Assembly: GCA_964623515.1 (NCBI GenBank)
Contig: CAZURV010000018.1
Coordinates: 1 to 34,730 of the forward strand
Source: RUG714 sp964623515
Lineage (GTDB): Bacteria; Bacillota; Clostridia; Oscillospirales; Acutalibacteraceae
Length of the DNA: 34,730 nucleotides
Direction of reading: 5' to 3'
Each line of letters begins with the position of its first letter. Within the stretch, counting starts at the first letter, position 1. Shown in pieces: positions 28,017-34,730 of the stretch. A program made the translations under genes and the position numbers. A model generated the notes under the pieces. The model was not told where the DNA came from, ran no database searches, and was given only the letters and a program-made list of their open reading frames with translations.

Positions 28017-29110
28017 GAGATATTTTATATTGTATTTTTGGTTTATGTTTCAATATTTGCAGGATTTTTAAAGTTAAAAGACACCGTGCGATATTGATGT
28101 GCCTCCATAATGAAGGAGAAAACGGTGCGCTTTCCATGCTTGAAAGCGCATTAAATGATTACGGCGAATATGAAATCATTTGGTTCAGACGTGAAGATAT
28201 GTTCTCATCTCCGAAATCCACATTCAGGTTTTTTACTTATTATGCAAGAATGCTGGCAACGGCAAATTATGTTTTTTTAAATGATAATTTTATGCCGATG
28301 TCTGGTATGCGTTTTTCGGATGAAACTACGGTGATTCAGCTTTGGCATGGGGACGGCGTTTTGAAAAAATCTCTTCTTGCTACACAGCAGTCACCGAAAA
28401 TCCGCAGGAGGCTTATGAAAATAAATGCAAAGCTTGATTATCTTGTGGTTACGTCAAAGAACGTTATAGATGTTTATGAGGAGACTTTCGGAATAGATAG
28501 AAGTAAAATCAAAGCATTAGGTTCTGCAAGGCTTGATTATTTTTTCAAGGTCGATCAGGAAGAAATCAGAAATAAAATCGTTTCGGAATTTCCTTCATGC
28601 AGGAATAAAAAAATTGTTCTTTATGCCCCGACTTTCAGAGACAATACAGAAAAAAACAATGAACTGCTCAGCCATTTTCCGTTTGAAGAGTTCGGTCAAC
28701 TCGATGATTACAGGTTGCTGGTGCGGCTTCACCCCCAGGCGGGAGGTCCGAATCATGCAAAAGGAGCGTTTATAAACGTTACGAATTATCCGTCTGTCAG
28801 CGAGCTTGCTGTTGCTTCGGATATACTTATAACCGATTATTCTTCCATTACGTCCGATTTTGCGGTTCAGTCCAAACCGGTTGTAGCTTATGCTTTTGAC
28901 CTTGATTATTTTACGGAAAAAGAAAGAGGTTTTCATTTTGATTATGAAAGCTATATGCCCGGACCTGTTGCAAAAACACCGGAAGAATTGCTAAACATTT
29001 TTAAATCGGGTGATTTCAAAACCGAAAAACTTGAAAAATTCGTAAAGTATAATTTCGATTATCGGGATAAATATAACTGCGTCAGGATTATAGAAAAGCT
29101 TGTGAAATAA
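28013..29110 (+). CDS. CDP-glycerol glycerophosphotransferase family protein
   Basis: A 365-residue single-domain member of the Glyphos_transf (TagB/TagF/TarL) family. Key motifs: IQLWHGDGVLKKS (about 108-120, the catalytic His region), YAPTFRDN (about 204-211), RLHPQ (about 239-243) and ITDYSSITSDF (about 272-282). It transfers a polyol-phosphate from its CDP donor to a lipid-linked acceptor. The four-base overlap with the cytidylyltransferase suggests that gene makes its donor, so ribitol-phosphate transfer is a real alternative to glycerol-phosphate. Last gene of the operon. Confidence 0.9.
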   Translation: MRDILYCIFGLCFNICRIFKVKRHRAILMCLHNEGENGALSMLESALNDYGEYEIIWFRREDMFSSPKSTFRFFTYYARMLATANYVFLNDNFMPMSGMRFSDETTVIQLWHGDGVLKKSLLATQQSPKIRRRLMKINAKLDYLVVTSKNVIDVYEETFGIDRSKIKALGSARLDYFFKVDQEEIRNKIVSEFPSCRNKKIVLYAPTFRDNTEKNNELLSHFPFEEFGQLDDYRLLVRLHPQAGGPNHAKGAFINVTNYPSVSELAVASDILITDYSSITSDFAVQSKPVVAYAFDLDYFTEKERGFHFDYESYMPGPVAKTPEELLNIFKSGDFKTEKLEKFVKYNFDYRDKYNCVRIIEKLVK

Positions 29111-29125
29111 ATTTTTCCGTTTATC

Positions 29126-29141
29126 CGCACATGCGGATGAC
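29126..29141. terminator. Weak hairpin after polymer operon
   Basis: ATCCGCA/TGCGGAT stem within 29126-29141, but no U-run on the plus strand. Termination is doubtful. Confidence 0.3.
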
Positions 29142-29218
29142 AAAATATACCATATTCATCTTAATATTTCTTTCATTTTATGCAAAACTACAAATATAAA
29201 AATAAGCCATGATTTTGC

Positions 29219-29247
29219 TTGAAAAATTTTGTTAATGTGGATATAAT
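29219..29247 (+). promoter_or_regulatory. Promoter of gap
   Basis: -35 TTGAAA (29219-29224), 17-nt spacer, perfect -10 TATAAT (29242-29247). Confidence 0.8.
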
Positions 29248-29286
29248 AATACTGTAAAAATATTTTTAAAATGGAGGAATAATCCA

Positions 29287-30300
29287 ATGGTTAAAGTTGC
29301 AATTAACGGATTCGGCCGTATCGGTCGTCTCGCATTCCGTCAGATGTTTCAGGCAGAGGGATATGAAGTTGTTGCTATCAACGACTTAACAGATCCGAAA
29401 ATGCTTGCGCATCTTCTTAAGTATGATTCGGCACAGGGTAGATATGCTCTCGCTGATAAAGTAGAAGCTACTGAAGATTCCATCATCGTTGACGGAAAAG
29501 AAATCAAGATTTATAAGGAAGCTGATGCAAACAACCTTCCTTGGGGAAAAATCGGTGTAGATGTTGTTCTTGAATGCACAGGTTTTTATACTTCAAAGGC
29601 AAAGAGCCAGGCACATATCAATGCAGGCGCTAAAAAGGTCGTTATTTCAGCTCCCGCCGGAAATGATCTTAAAACAATCGTTTACAGCGTTAACAACGAT
29701 ATTCTTACAGAAGAAGATACGATTATTTCTGCCGCTTCGTGCACAACAAATTGTCTTGCTCCTATGGCTAAGGCACTTAACGATTATGCACCGATTCAGA
29801 GCGGTATCATGACAACTGTTCATGCTTTCACAGGTGATCAGATGGTCCTTGACGGTCCGCACAGAAAGGGTGACCTCAGAAGGGCGCGCGCAGCAGCAGT
29901 TAACATTGTTCCCAACTCCACAGGCGCCGCCAAAGCAATCGGACTTGTTATTCCCGAACTTAATGGCAAACTTATCGGTTCTGCACAAAGAGTTCCCGTT
30001 CCCACAGGGTCAACAACCATTCTTGTTGCAGTAGTTAAGGGGCAAGATGTTTCTGTTGAAGGAATCAACGCAGCCATGAAAGCTGCTTCTTCCGATTCTT
30101 TCGGTTATACAGAAGAGCCGCTTGTTTCTTCTGATATTATTGGCATCACTTACGGTTCTCTCTTTGATGCTACCCAGACAATGGTTACAAAGATTGATGA
30201 TGATACCTATCAGGTTCAGGTAGTTTCATGGTATGACAATGAAAACTCCTATACAAGCCAGATGGTTCGCACAATCAAGTATTTTGCAGAACTCGGCTGA
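29287..30300 (+). CDS. gap: Type I glyceraldehyde-3-phosphate dehydrogenase
   Basis: Glycolytic enzyme that oxidises glyceraldehyde-3-phosphate with NAD+ and phosphate. The 337-residue length is normal. N-terminal VKVAINGFGRIGRLAFR binds the dinucleotide, and Asp33 after the second strand suggests NAD+ preference. Catalytic Cys152 lies in SAASCTTNCLAP, and His179 in TTVHAFTGDQ. ATG 29287 follows ATGGAGG. It stands alone with a strong promoter and a terminator. Codons favour those of highly expressed genes (GCA, GTT, CTT), like the ribosomal genes in this window. Confidence 0.97.
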   Translation: MVKVAINGFGRIGRLAFRQMFQAEGYEVVAINDLTDPKMLAHLLKYDSAQGRYALADKVEATEDSIIVDGKEIKIYKEADANNLPWGKIGVDVVLECTGFYTSKAKSQAHINAGAKKVVISAPAGNDLKTIVYSVNNDILTEEDTIISAASCTTNCLAPMAKALNDYAPIQSGIMTTVHAFTGDQMVLDGPHRKGDLRRARAAAVNIVPNSTGAAKAIGLVIPELNGKLIGSAQRVPVPTGSTTILVAVVKGQDVSVEGINAAMKAASSDSFGYTEEPLVSSDIIGITYGSLFDATQTMVTKIDDDTYQVQVVSWYDNENSYTSQMVRTIKYFAELG

Positions 30301-30321
30301 TTAAAACGAAACGGATTAGAC

Positions 30322-30359
30322 AACCCGTCGGTACTTATGTATCAGCGGGTTTTGTTTTT
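30322..30359 (+). terminator. Intrinsic terminator after gap
   Basis: Stem AACCCG/CGGGTT (30322-30327 with 30346-30351) with inner GGTAC/GTATC, followed by TTGTTTTTG. Confidence 0.85.
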
Positions 30360-30375
30360 GTGAAAATATAGATGT

Positions 30376-30471
30376 CAAACAGGGGAAAGCCTGATAACGA
30401 TGCCTTTTGCAATATACCGTGTTAAAAATGTGCATCAAGCATTTCGGCTTAACTGCGTTTCTTGCCTTCTA
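30376..30471 (+). repeat. Dispersed intergenic repeat, copy B
   Basis: Aligns with 19605-19700 (about 70 percent by eye with small gaps). Shared cores: TTTTGCAATATAC (30405-30417), TAAAAATG (30423-30430), ACTGCGTTTCTTGCCTT (30452-30468). Like copy A it lies just after the terminator of a highly expressed gene. Confidence 0.65.
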
Positions 30472-30501
30472 AAACTTTTTATCCCTATCCGGCAAAGCAA
30501 G

Positions 30502-30529
30502 TTGCTTTTTTCAATAAAATGATTATAAT
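30502..30529 (+). promoter_or_regulatory. Possible promoter of gene at 30570
   Basis: -10 TATAAT (30524-30529) with a poor -35 TTGCTT (30502-30507) at a 16-nt spacing. Confidence 0.5.
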
Positions 30530-30569
30530 TTAGTTCAGATATATATTTAACAGAAAAGGAATTAACAAT

Positions 30570-31385
30570 ATGAAAAAGCGGTTGATTGCAATAGTTTTCT
30601 TATTAACAGTGTCCGCATTGATATTTTCGTTGCCCGCGTCGGCACACGGCGTTTCCGTTTGTTTTGATAACAGTCCGGTGAACGAAATTACCGTTCCGGA
30701 CGGCTGTTTAATCATTATGCCCGATGACAATCCAAATGATAAAAAGTTTGATGAATATTCACAGACAGGCGAAAAAATAGTAAGCGCTGTAAAAAATGCC
30801 GGCTATTTTACAGACGTTATGCATTTTGACAGAAAAACAGGCAATGCAGATTATGATATAACCGTATCTGCATTTTCTTCCGGGATTGAGCTTGAGAGCT
30901 TTTCTGTAATGCGTGAAAAAAGACTGGAAAAGAAAAAAGAAAGTTACAGAGAAGCACTGGAGGATTCTTTAATAGAAAAAGACTGTTTTATTTATGAACA
31001 CGGCGGTTTTAAGTATATTGTTCTTGAAGCAGATAATAGTTATGAAAATTCAAAAATCATTAAGTATGTTACCGTTGCGGGAAACAAGGAGATTACATTT
31101 GCCGCTTGTGCGTATGATAAAGATAACCGTGAACTTTGCGATTCGGTAAGGGAACTTATCAAAGATGTTGTCGATTCCGCTAAATACAGTGAAAGCATAA
31201 AAGATGCCGAAAAAATTGCGGTTGAAAAGAAACAAAATTCTTTTAAAATAAGCATGATTATATGTGCGGCGGTAGCCGTAGCGGTGCTGGTAATCTTAAT
31301 TGTATCAGTTTTGAGTATGAAAAAATCAAGAAGAAAAATAAAACAGTCAGAATCGATTATTAATGCCGTCCGCGAAACAAAATAA
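30570..31385 (+). CDS. Unknown secreted protein with C-terminal membrane anchor
   Basis: A 271-residue protein; ATG 30570 follows AAAAGGA. It has a signal peptide (KKRLIAIVFLLTVSALIF, cleavage likely after PASA) and a C-terminal membrane span (about 227-250) followed by a basic tail (KKSRRKIKQ), so the body would be outside the cell and anchored. The outer domain alternates strands and helices, with VPDGCLIIMPDDNPND and IKYVTVAGNKEITFAACAYDKD as clear strand-rich parts. I do not recognise a family. A charged helical stretch (REKRLEKKKESYREALEDS) lies in the middle. Own promoter and terminator suggest a single-gene unit. Confidence 0.8.
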   Translation: MKKRLIAIVFLLTVSALIFSLPASAHGVSVCFDNSPVNEITVPDGCLIIMPDDNPNDKKFDEYSQTGEKIVSAVKNAGYFTDVMHFDRKTGNADYDITVSAFSSGIELESFSVMREKRLEKKKESYREALEDSLIEKDCFIYEHGGFKYIVLEADNSYENSKIIKYVTVAGNKEITFAACAYDKDNRELCDSVRELIKDVVDSAKYSESIKDAEKIAVEKKQNSFKISMIICAAVAVAVLVILIVSVLSMKKSRRKIKQSESIINAVRETK

Positions 31386-31434
31386 ATTTTATCAGTACTA
31401 AAAACACGACGAATACAGAGGCGTTGCCATAACT

Positions 31435-31460
31435 AAGTGTTGCTTAACACTTATTCTTTT
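31435..31460 (+). terminator. Terminator-like hairpin after gene at 30570
   Basis: Stem AAGTGTT/AACACTT (31435-31441 with 31446-31452), loop GCTT, then ATTCTTTT. Confidence 0.5.
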
Positions 31461-31475
31461 CAGCAATAATTGCGT

Positions 31476-31514
31476 AAAAAAGCACTATAAGTTGTTAAGC
31501 TTATAGTGCTTTTT
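31476..31514. terminator. Bidirectional terminator between gene at 30570 and galE
   Basis: 15-bp stem (31477-31491 with 31500-31514) with an A-run on the left arm and a T-run on the right arm, so it can stop transcription from both sides. galE ends at 31642 on the opposite strand. Confidence 0.85.
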
Positions 31515-31641
31515 ATGCCTTAGTCTAACTAAAAATCTAAAGGTTTTCAGTGCTTTTAGATGCGCAGAAAAGGAAAATTGTCTATCATTTCGTTCAAAGT
31601 GCAACACAGCTATTGCTGTGCGAGTGTTTTGGGTTATATTT

Positions 31642-32655
31642 TCAACAGTAGCCTTTCGGATTATTTTTTTGCCAATTCCAGGAATCCGCACACATTTTTT
31701 CAATGCCGTATTCTGTTTTCCACCCGAGTTCTTTCAGTGCTTTGGAGGGGTCTGAATAACATGTGGCAACATCTCCCGGACGTCTAGGGCAAATTTTATA
31801 TTCAATCTTTTTCCCGCTTGCCTTTTCAAATGCTTTAACCACATCAAGAACGCTGTATCCGACTCCTGTGCCGAGATTATATGTGAAGAGTCCTGTTTCC
31901 TCAAGTGCTTGCTTAACTGCAACAATATGACCTTTGGCAAGATCAACAACATGAATATAGTCGCGTACGCCTGTTCCGTCATGGGTATCGTAATCGTTGC
32001 CGAAAACATTCAGAAAAGGTCTTTTGCCTACGGCAACCTGCGTTATGTAAGGCATAAGATTATTTGGTATTCCGCTCGGATCTTCGCCGATTCTTCCGCT
32101 TTCATGCGCGCCGATCGGATTGAAATATCTTAGCCTTTCAATGCTCCATTCCTTATCTGAATGATACAAATCGGCAAGAATTTTTTCTATCATAAGTTTG
32201 GTTCTGCCATACGGATTGGTAACACCGCCGGTAGGCATATCTTCTTTGAGCGGAGAAACGTTGTTTTCTCCGTAGACCGTGGCACTGGATGAAAATACGA
32301 TTTTTTTGCATCCGAACGCGCTCATCACTTCAAGAAGTTTAACAGTTCCCGTAATATTGTTATCGTAATATTCAAGCGGTTTCTGTACGCTTTCTCCAAC
32401 TGCCTTGAGACCTGCAAAGTGAATGACGGCTTCAATGTTTTCCGTTTGAAACATTTTTGCCATCGCCTGTGCGTCTCTTATGTCGATTTTATAAAACGGA
32501 AAATGTTTTCCCGAGATTTCTGTGATTCTCTCAAGCACTTCTCTTTTGGAATTGGAAAAGTTATCAAGCACAACAATATCATAACCCGCATTAAGGAGCT
32601 CAATGCAAGTGTGGCTTCCGATATATCCTGAACCGCCGGTTACCAAAACAGACAT
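31642..32655 (-). CDS. galE: UDP-glucose 4-epimerase
   Basis: Interconverts UDP-glucose and UDP-galactose (and in some relatives the N-acetyl forms) with bound NAD+. The 337-residue length fits GalE. It has the Rossmann start VTGGSGYIGSHT (5-16), the SSSATVYG strand with Ser124, and the catalytic Tyr149 and Lys153 in NPYGRTK. The C-terminal RPGDVATCYSDPSKALKELG is typical for GalE. The ATG at 32655 follows GGAGG on the minus strand and the promoter lies at 32698-32725. It is transcribed alone. It could feed sugars to the polymer locus but also to galactose use. Confidence 0.95.
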   Translation of the reverse strand: MSVLVTGGSGYIGSHTCIELLNAGYDIVVLDNFSNSKREVLERITEISGKHFPFYKIDIRDAQAMAKMFQTENIEAVIHFAGLKAVGESVQKPLEYYDNNITGTVKLLEVMSAFGCKKIVFSSSATVYGENNVSPLKEDMPTGGVTNPYGRTKLMIEKILADLYHSDKEWSIERLRYFNPIGAHESGRIGEDPSGIPNNLMPYITQVAVGKRPFLNVFGNDYDTHDGTGVRDYIHVVDLAKGHIVAVKQALEETGLFTYNLGTGVGYSVLDVVKAFEKASGKKIEYKICPRRPGDVATCYSDPSKALKELGWKTEYGIEKMCADSWNWQKNNPKGYC

Positions 32656-32697
32656 AATTCATTCCTCCAAAAAATAAATAAATTGGTATTTTTAATT

Positions 32698-32725
32698 ATT
32701 ATATCATAAAAACAGGCATTTACAA
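32698..32725 (-). promoter_or_regulatory. Promoter of galE
   Basis: Minus strand: -35 TTGTAA (32720-32725), 16-nt spacer, perfect -10 TATAAT (32698-32703). Confidence 0.7.
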
Positions 32726-32768
32726 CATTAAAATTTGATGATAGTTTAAGTCTAAAATTCTTGTATAC

Positions 32769-32796
32769 TTGCAAAAAATATGGAATTGTGTATAAT
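32769..32796 (+). promoter_or_regulatory. Promoter of MATE exporter gene
   Basis: -35 TTGCAA (32769-32774), 16-nt spacer, perfect -10 TATAAT (32791-32796). Confidence 0.7.
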
Positions 32797-32825
32797 GTTA
32801 TTCGTGAAAAAGAAAGGGGTAATTT

Positions 32826-34226
32826 ATGAAAGAGAATAAAATGGGGACGATGCCAATACCCAAACTGCTTATAACGATGAGCTTACCCATTATTATTTCT
32901 ATGCTGGTTCAGGCATTTTATAACGTTGTTGACACATATTTTATTTCAATAGTCAGCCAGGAAGGTGTAACAGCGCTGGGCTATGCGTTTTCAATTCAGA
33001 ATTTGATGATAGGTGTAGCAACGGGAGTTGGCGTAGGTATTAACGCACTGGTTTCGCGTGCATTGGGAGAAAAAAAACCGAAACATGCGGCAAAAGTCGC
33101 CATGCAGGGTGTGTTAATTGCCGTCATCAGTACAATCATTTTTATGCTGGTAGGCATTTTTGCTTCCGGTCCGTTTATGAAAACACAGCTTGCAGGTGTT
33201 GAGGGTACCAGCGAAGCGGTAAAACAAACTATTATTCAGGACGGTACGGATTATTTAACGATTGTATGCGGTTTAAGCATAGGGCTGTTTTTGCAGGTAA
33301 CGTTTGAAAGAATACTTCAGTCAACCGGCAAAACGGTTTATACGATGATTAGCCAGGCGAGCGGTGCCATAATAAATATAGTACTCGATTGGATTATGGT
33401 AACAGGGCAGTTTGGCTGTCCGAGGATGGGAGTCAAGGGCGCTGCATACGCAACAATTATAGGGCAGTGCTTTGCGGCAGTACTCATTATTGTACTCAAT
33501 CATTGTAAAAATACAGATTACAAGCTTAAACTTAAATATTTAAAACCGGATTTCAGGATTATGGGCAGAATCCTTGCTATTGGTCTGCCAAGCGTGCTTA
33601 TGGTATGCGTAGGTTCGGTTATGAATTATTTGCTGAATAACTGGGTTTTTGCCAAATACGGGACGGATCCGGTTACTGTTTTTGCATATTACTTTAAATT
33701 GCAGTCATTTATCTTTATGCCTGTGTTCGGACTCAATAACGGGCTTGTTCCAATCGTGGCATATAATTACGGAGCAGGTTATAAGGACAGGCTTTATAAA
33801 GCAGTCAAAGTTGCTTTTGTTTGTGCTGCGGCACTTATGGCTGTTGGGCTTATATTGTTCCAGGTTATGCCGAGGCAGATACTTTCCGTATTCAGCGTTT
33901 CGGATTCCGTTATGAAAGTCGGCATCCCGGCGCTACGCATCATATCTATTTCCTATATATTTGCAGGCTTCTGTATAGTAGGAGGTTCAGTATGTCAAGC
34001 GCTCGGGAAAAGCATTTACAGTTTTTTCGTTTCGCTTGGTAGACAGCTTGTTGTGTTGATTCCGGCGGCGATGATACTTTCCGCTGTTTTTAACAGAATA
34101 GACGCGGTTTGGTGGGCATTTCCGATCGCGGAAGTTATGTCCATTATACTCACATCCATCTTCCTCAGGCATGTTTTAAAGAAGATTGACTGGAACAGAG
34201 ATAATATAGGCGAGGATGACCAATAA
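32826..34226 (+). CDS. MATE family efflux transporter
   Basis: A 466-residue membrane protein; ATG 32826 follows AAAGGGG. About 12 hydrophobic segments arranged as two similar halves are expected for MATE. The N-terminal MPIPKLLITMSLPIIISMLVQAFYNVVDTYFIS is the family start, and the second half has FGLNNGLVPIVAYNYGAG, a signature loop. MATE proteins export cationic drugs or metabolites using sodium or proton gradients. Substrate unknown; no regulator is coded beside it. It diverges from galE. Confidence 0.94.
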   Translation: MKENKMGTMPIPKLLITMSLPIIISMLVQAFYNVVDTYFISIVSQEGVTALGYAFSIQNLMIGVATGVGVGINALVSRALGEKKPKHAAKVAMQGVLIAVISTIIFMLVGIFASGPFMKTQLAGVEGTSEAVKQTIIQDGTDYLTIVCGLSIGLFLQVTFERILQSTGKTVYTMISQASGAIINIVLDWIMVTGQFGCPRMGVKGAAYATIIGQCFAAVLIIVLNHCKNTDYKLKLKYLKPDFRIMGRILAIGLPSVLMVCVGSVMNYLLNNWVFAKYGTDPVTVFAYYFKLQSFIFMPVFGLNNGLVPIVAYNYGAGYKDRLYKAVKVAFVCAAALMAVGLILFQVMPRQILSVFSVSDSVMKVGIPALRIISISYIFAGFCIVGGSVCQALGKSIYSFFVSLGRQLVVLIPAAMILSAVFNRIDAVWWAFPIAEVMSIILTSIFLRHVLKKIDWNRDNIGEDDQ

Positions 34227-34267
34227 ACGAACTTGATAAAAACATAAAAACTCATTTAAGGAAAGAC

Positions 34268-34730
34268 TTAATAGTGGCAAGTAACTATTTGCCGCAGAGG
34301 GCGGTGTGACTGTGTATCACACCTCCTTTCTGCGTCCATAGGCTGTTTCCGCAATGATAGGCTCGGAGAGCGCAGGTAGTTCACCTCATTCACAAAGTTG
34401 AAGTGAATCACGATCCTCTGCTGGCGCTTGCCGCCGGACTTGTCCGGCGCATAGACAATGATCTTCCTGATATATTCATTTACAATTGTCTGCGTCAGCT
34501 CCGGCACTGGAGCCAGTTCTCCTGAAATCCCTCGGCATCCTCCCGGATATACTCGCTGACTGCCCGGATGCGTTCCAACACCAGTTCCCGCAGGACATCT
34601 TTCCGGATATAGTGCGCTGAACAGGTGCCGCGTCCACTTTTGTATTTGGCACAGACATAGTGATCCTGCTTACCCTCGAAGCTCTTGCAGGTGCAGAAGT
34701 GGAGCTTGCTGCCGCAGTCGGCGCATTCCA
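34268..34730 (-). pseudogene. Broken serine site-specific recombinase remnant (zinc-ribbon and DUF4368 parts)
   Basis: Two minus-strand pieces. The first (34730, open at the window edge, to the TGA at 34495) reads a recombinase zinc ribbon: ECADCGSKLHFC, then YVCAKYKSGRGTCSAHYIRK and DVLRELVLERI. The second (GTG 34507 to 34268, another frame) reads ELTQTIVNEYIRKIIVYAPD then KRQQRIVIHFNFV, as in the C-terminal DUF4368 end of large serine recombinases of Tn-like elements. About 100 residues (the usual coiled-coil stretch) that should lie between are missing, and the frame changes, so it looks like a deletion. The region is clearly richer in G+C than the rest of the window, a sign of transfer. 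The rest of the element lies beyond the window. Confidence 0.8.

Noticed and set aside
1..34730. CRISPR array, rRNA, tRNA, replication origin
   Set aside because: I read for regularly spaced direct repeats, rRNA blocks, tRNA T-arms and clustered DnaA boxes and saw none.

Overview
The window looks like chromosomal DNA from a low-GC Gram-positive, most likely a gut Clostridia of the Ruminococcaceae/Oscillospiraceae type. Evidence: sigma-A promoters with 16-17 bp spacers and GGAGG ribosome sites throughout, Firmicutes gene orders (ddl-murI-YwiB-argS; rpmG-secE-nusG-rplK-rplA-rplJ-rplL), Gram-positive wall-polymer genes, and surface proteins built from PPC and fibronectin-like modules. The genus assignment is inference.

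Layout. 1-710 (+): 3' end of a secreted M23 peptidase, facing across a shared terminator a minus-strand operon ddl-murI-YwiB-like-argS (4835-829). 5082-5993 (+): an unrecognised conserved-looking protein. 6116-9972 (+): translation/secretion cluster rpmG, secE, nusG, rplK, rplA, rplJ, rplL, rich in RNA control: two candidate L1 sites that copy the 23S L1-binding motif, an L10 leader with its own promoter and attenuator, and a strong terminator. rpoB does not follow rplL. 10057-13424: accessory stretch with a decayed small gene carrying two in-frame stops, a Cro/CI-type regulator, a divergent PPC/Fn3 surface protein, and a second regulator plus membrane-protein pair. 13490-19091: radical SAM protein, a large two-domain CDP-glycerol glycerophosphotransferase, and an acyltransferase-3 membrane protein. 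19153-22248: rpsO with a structured leader, then pnp with a long hairpin leader. 22287-29110: a metallophosphoesterase followed by a compact polymer operon (two GT2 enzymes, TagG/TagH-like ABC exporter, IspD/TarI-type cytidylyltransferase, second glycerophosphotransferase). 29219-30351: gap with promoter and terminator. 30570-34226: unknown secreted membrane-anchored protein, galE (-), MATE exporter. 34268-34730 (-): high-GC broken serine-recombinase remnant of a mobile element.

How the genes work together. The two glycerophosphotransferase genes, the GTs, the exporter, the cytidylyltransferase and possibly galE suggest a phosphodiester-containing wall polymer (teichoic-acid-like or phosphoglycerol-decorated polysaccharide), but the usual TagO/TagA starters and TarJ/TagD partners are not in the window. 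The regulatory RNAs (two L1 sites, L10, S15, pnp) suggest feedback control of most of the translation genes here. Intergenic DNA downstream of the rpsO and gap terminators holds two diverged copies of a repeat of about 96 bp, and the palindrome that edges one copy also occurs after rplL.
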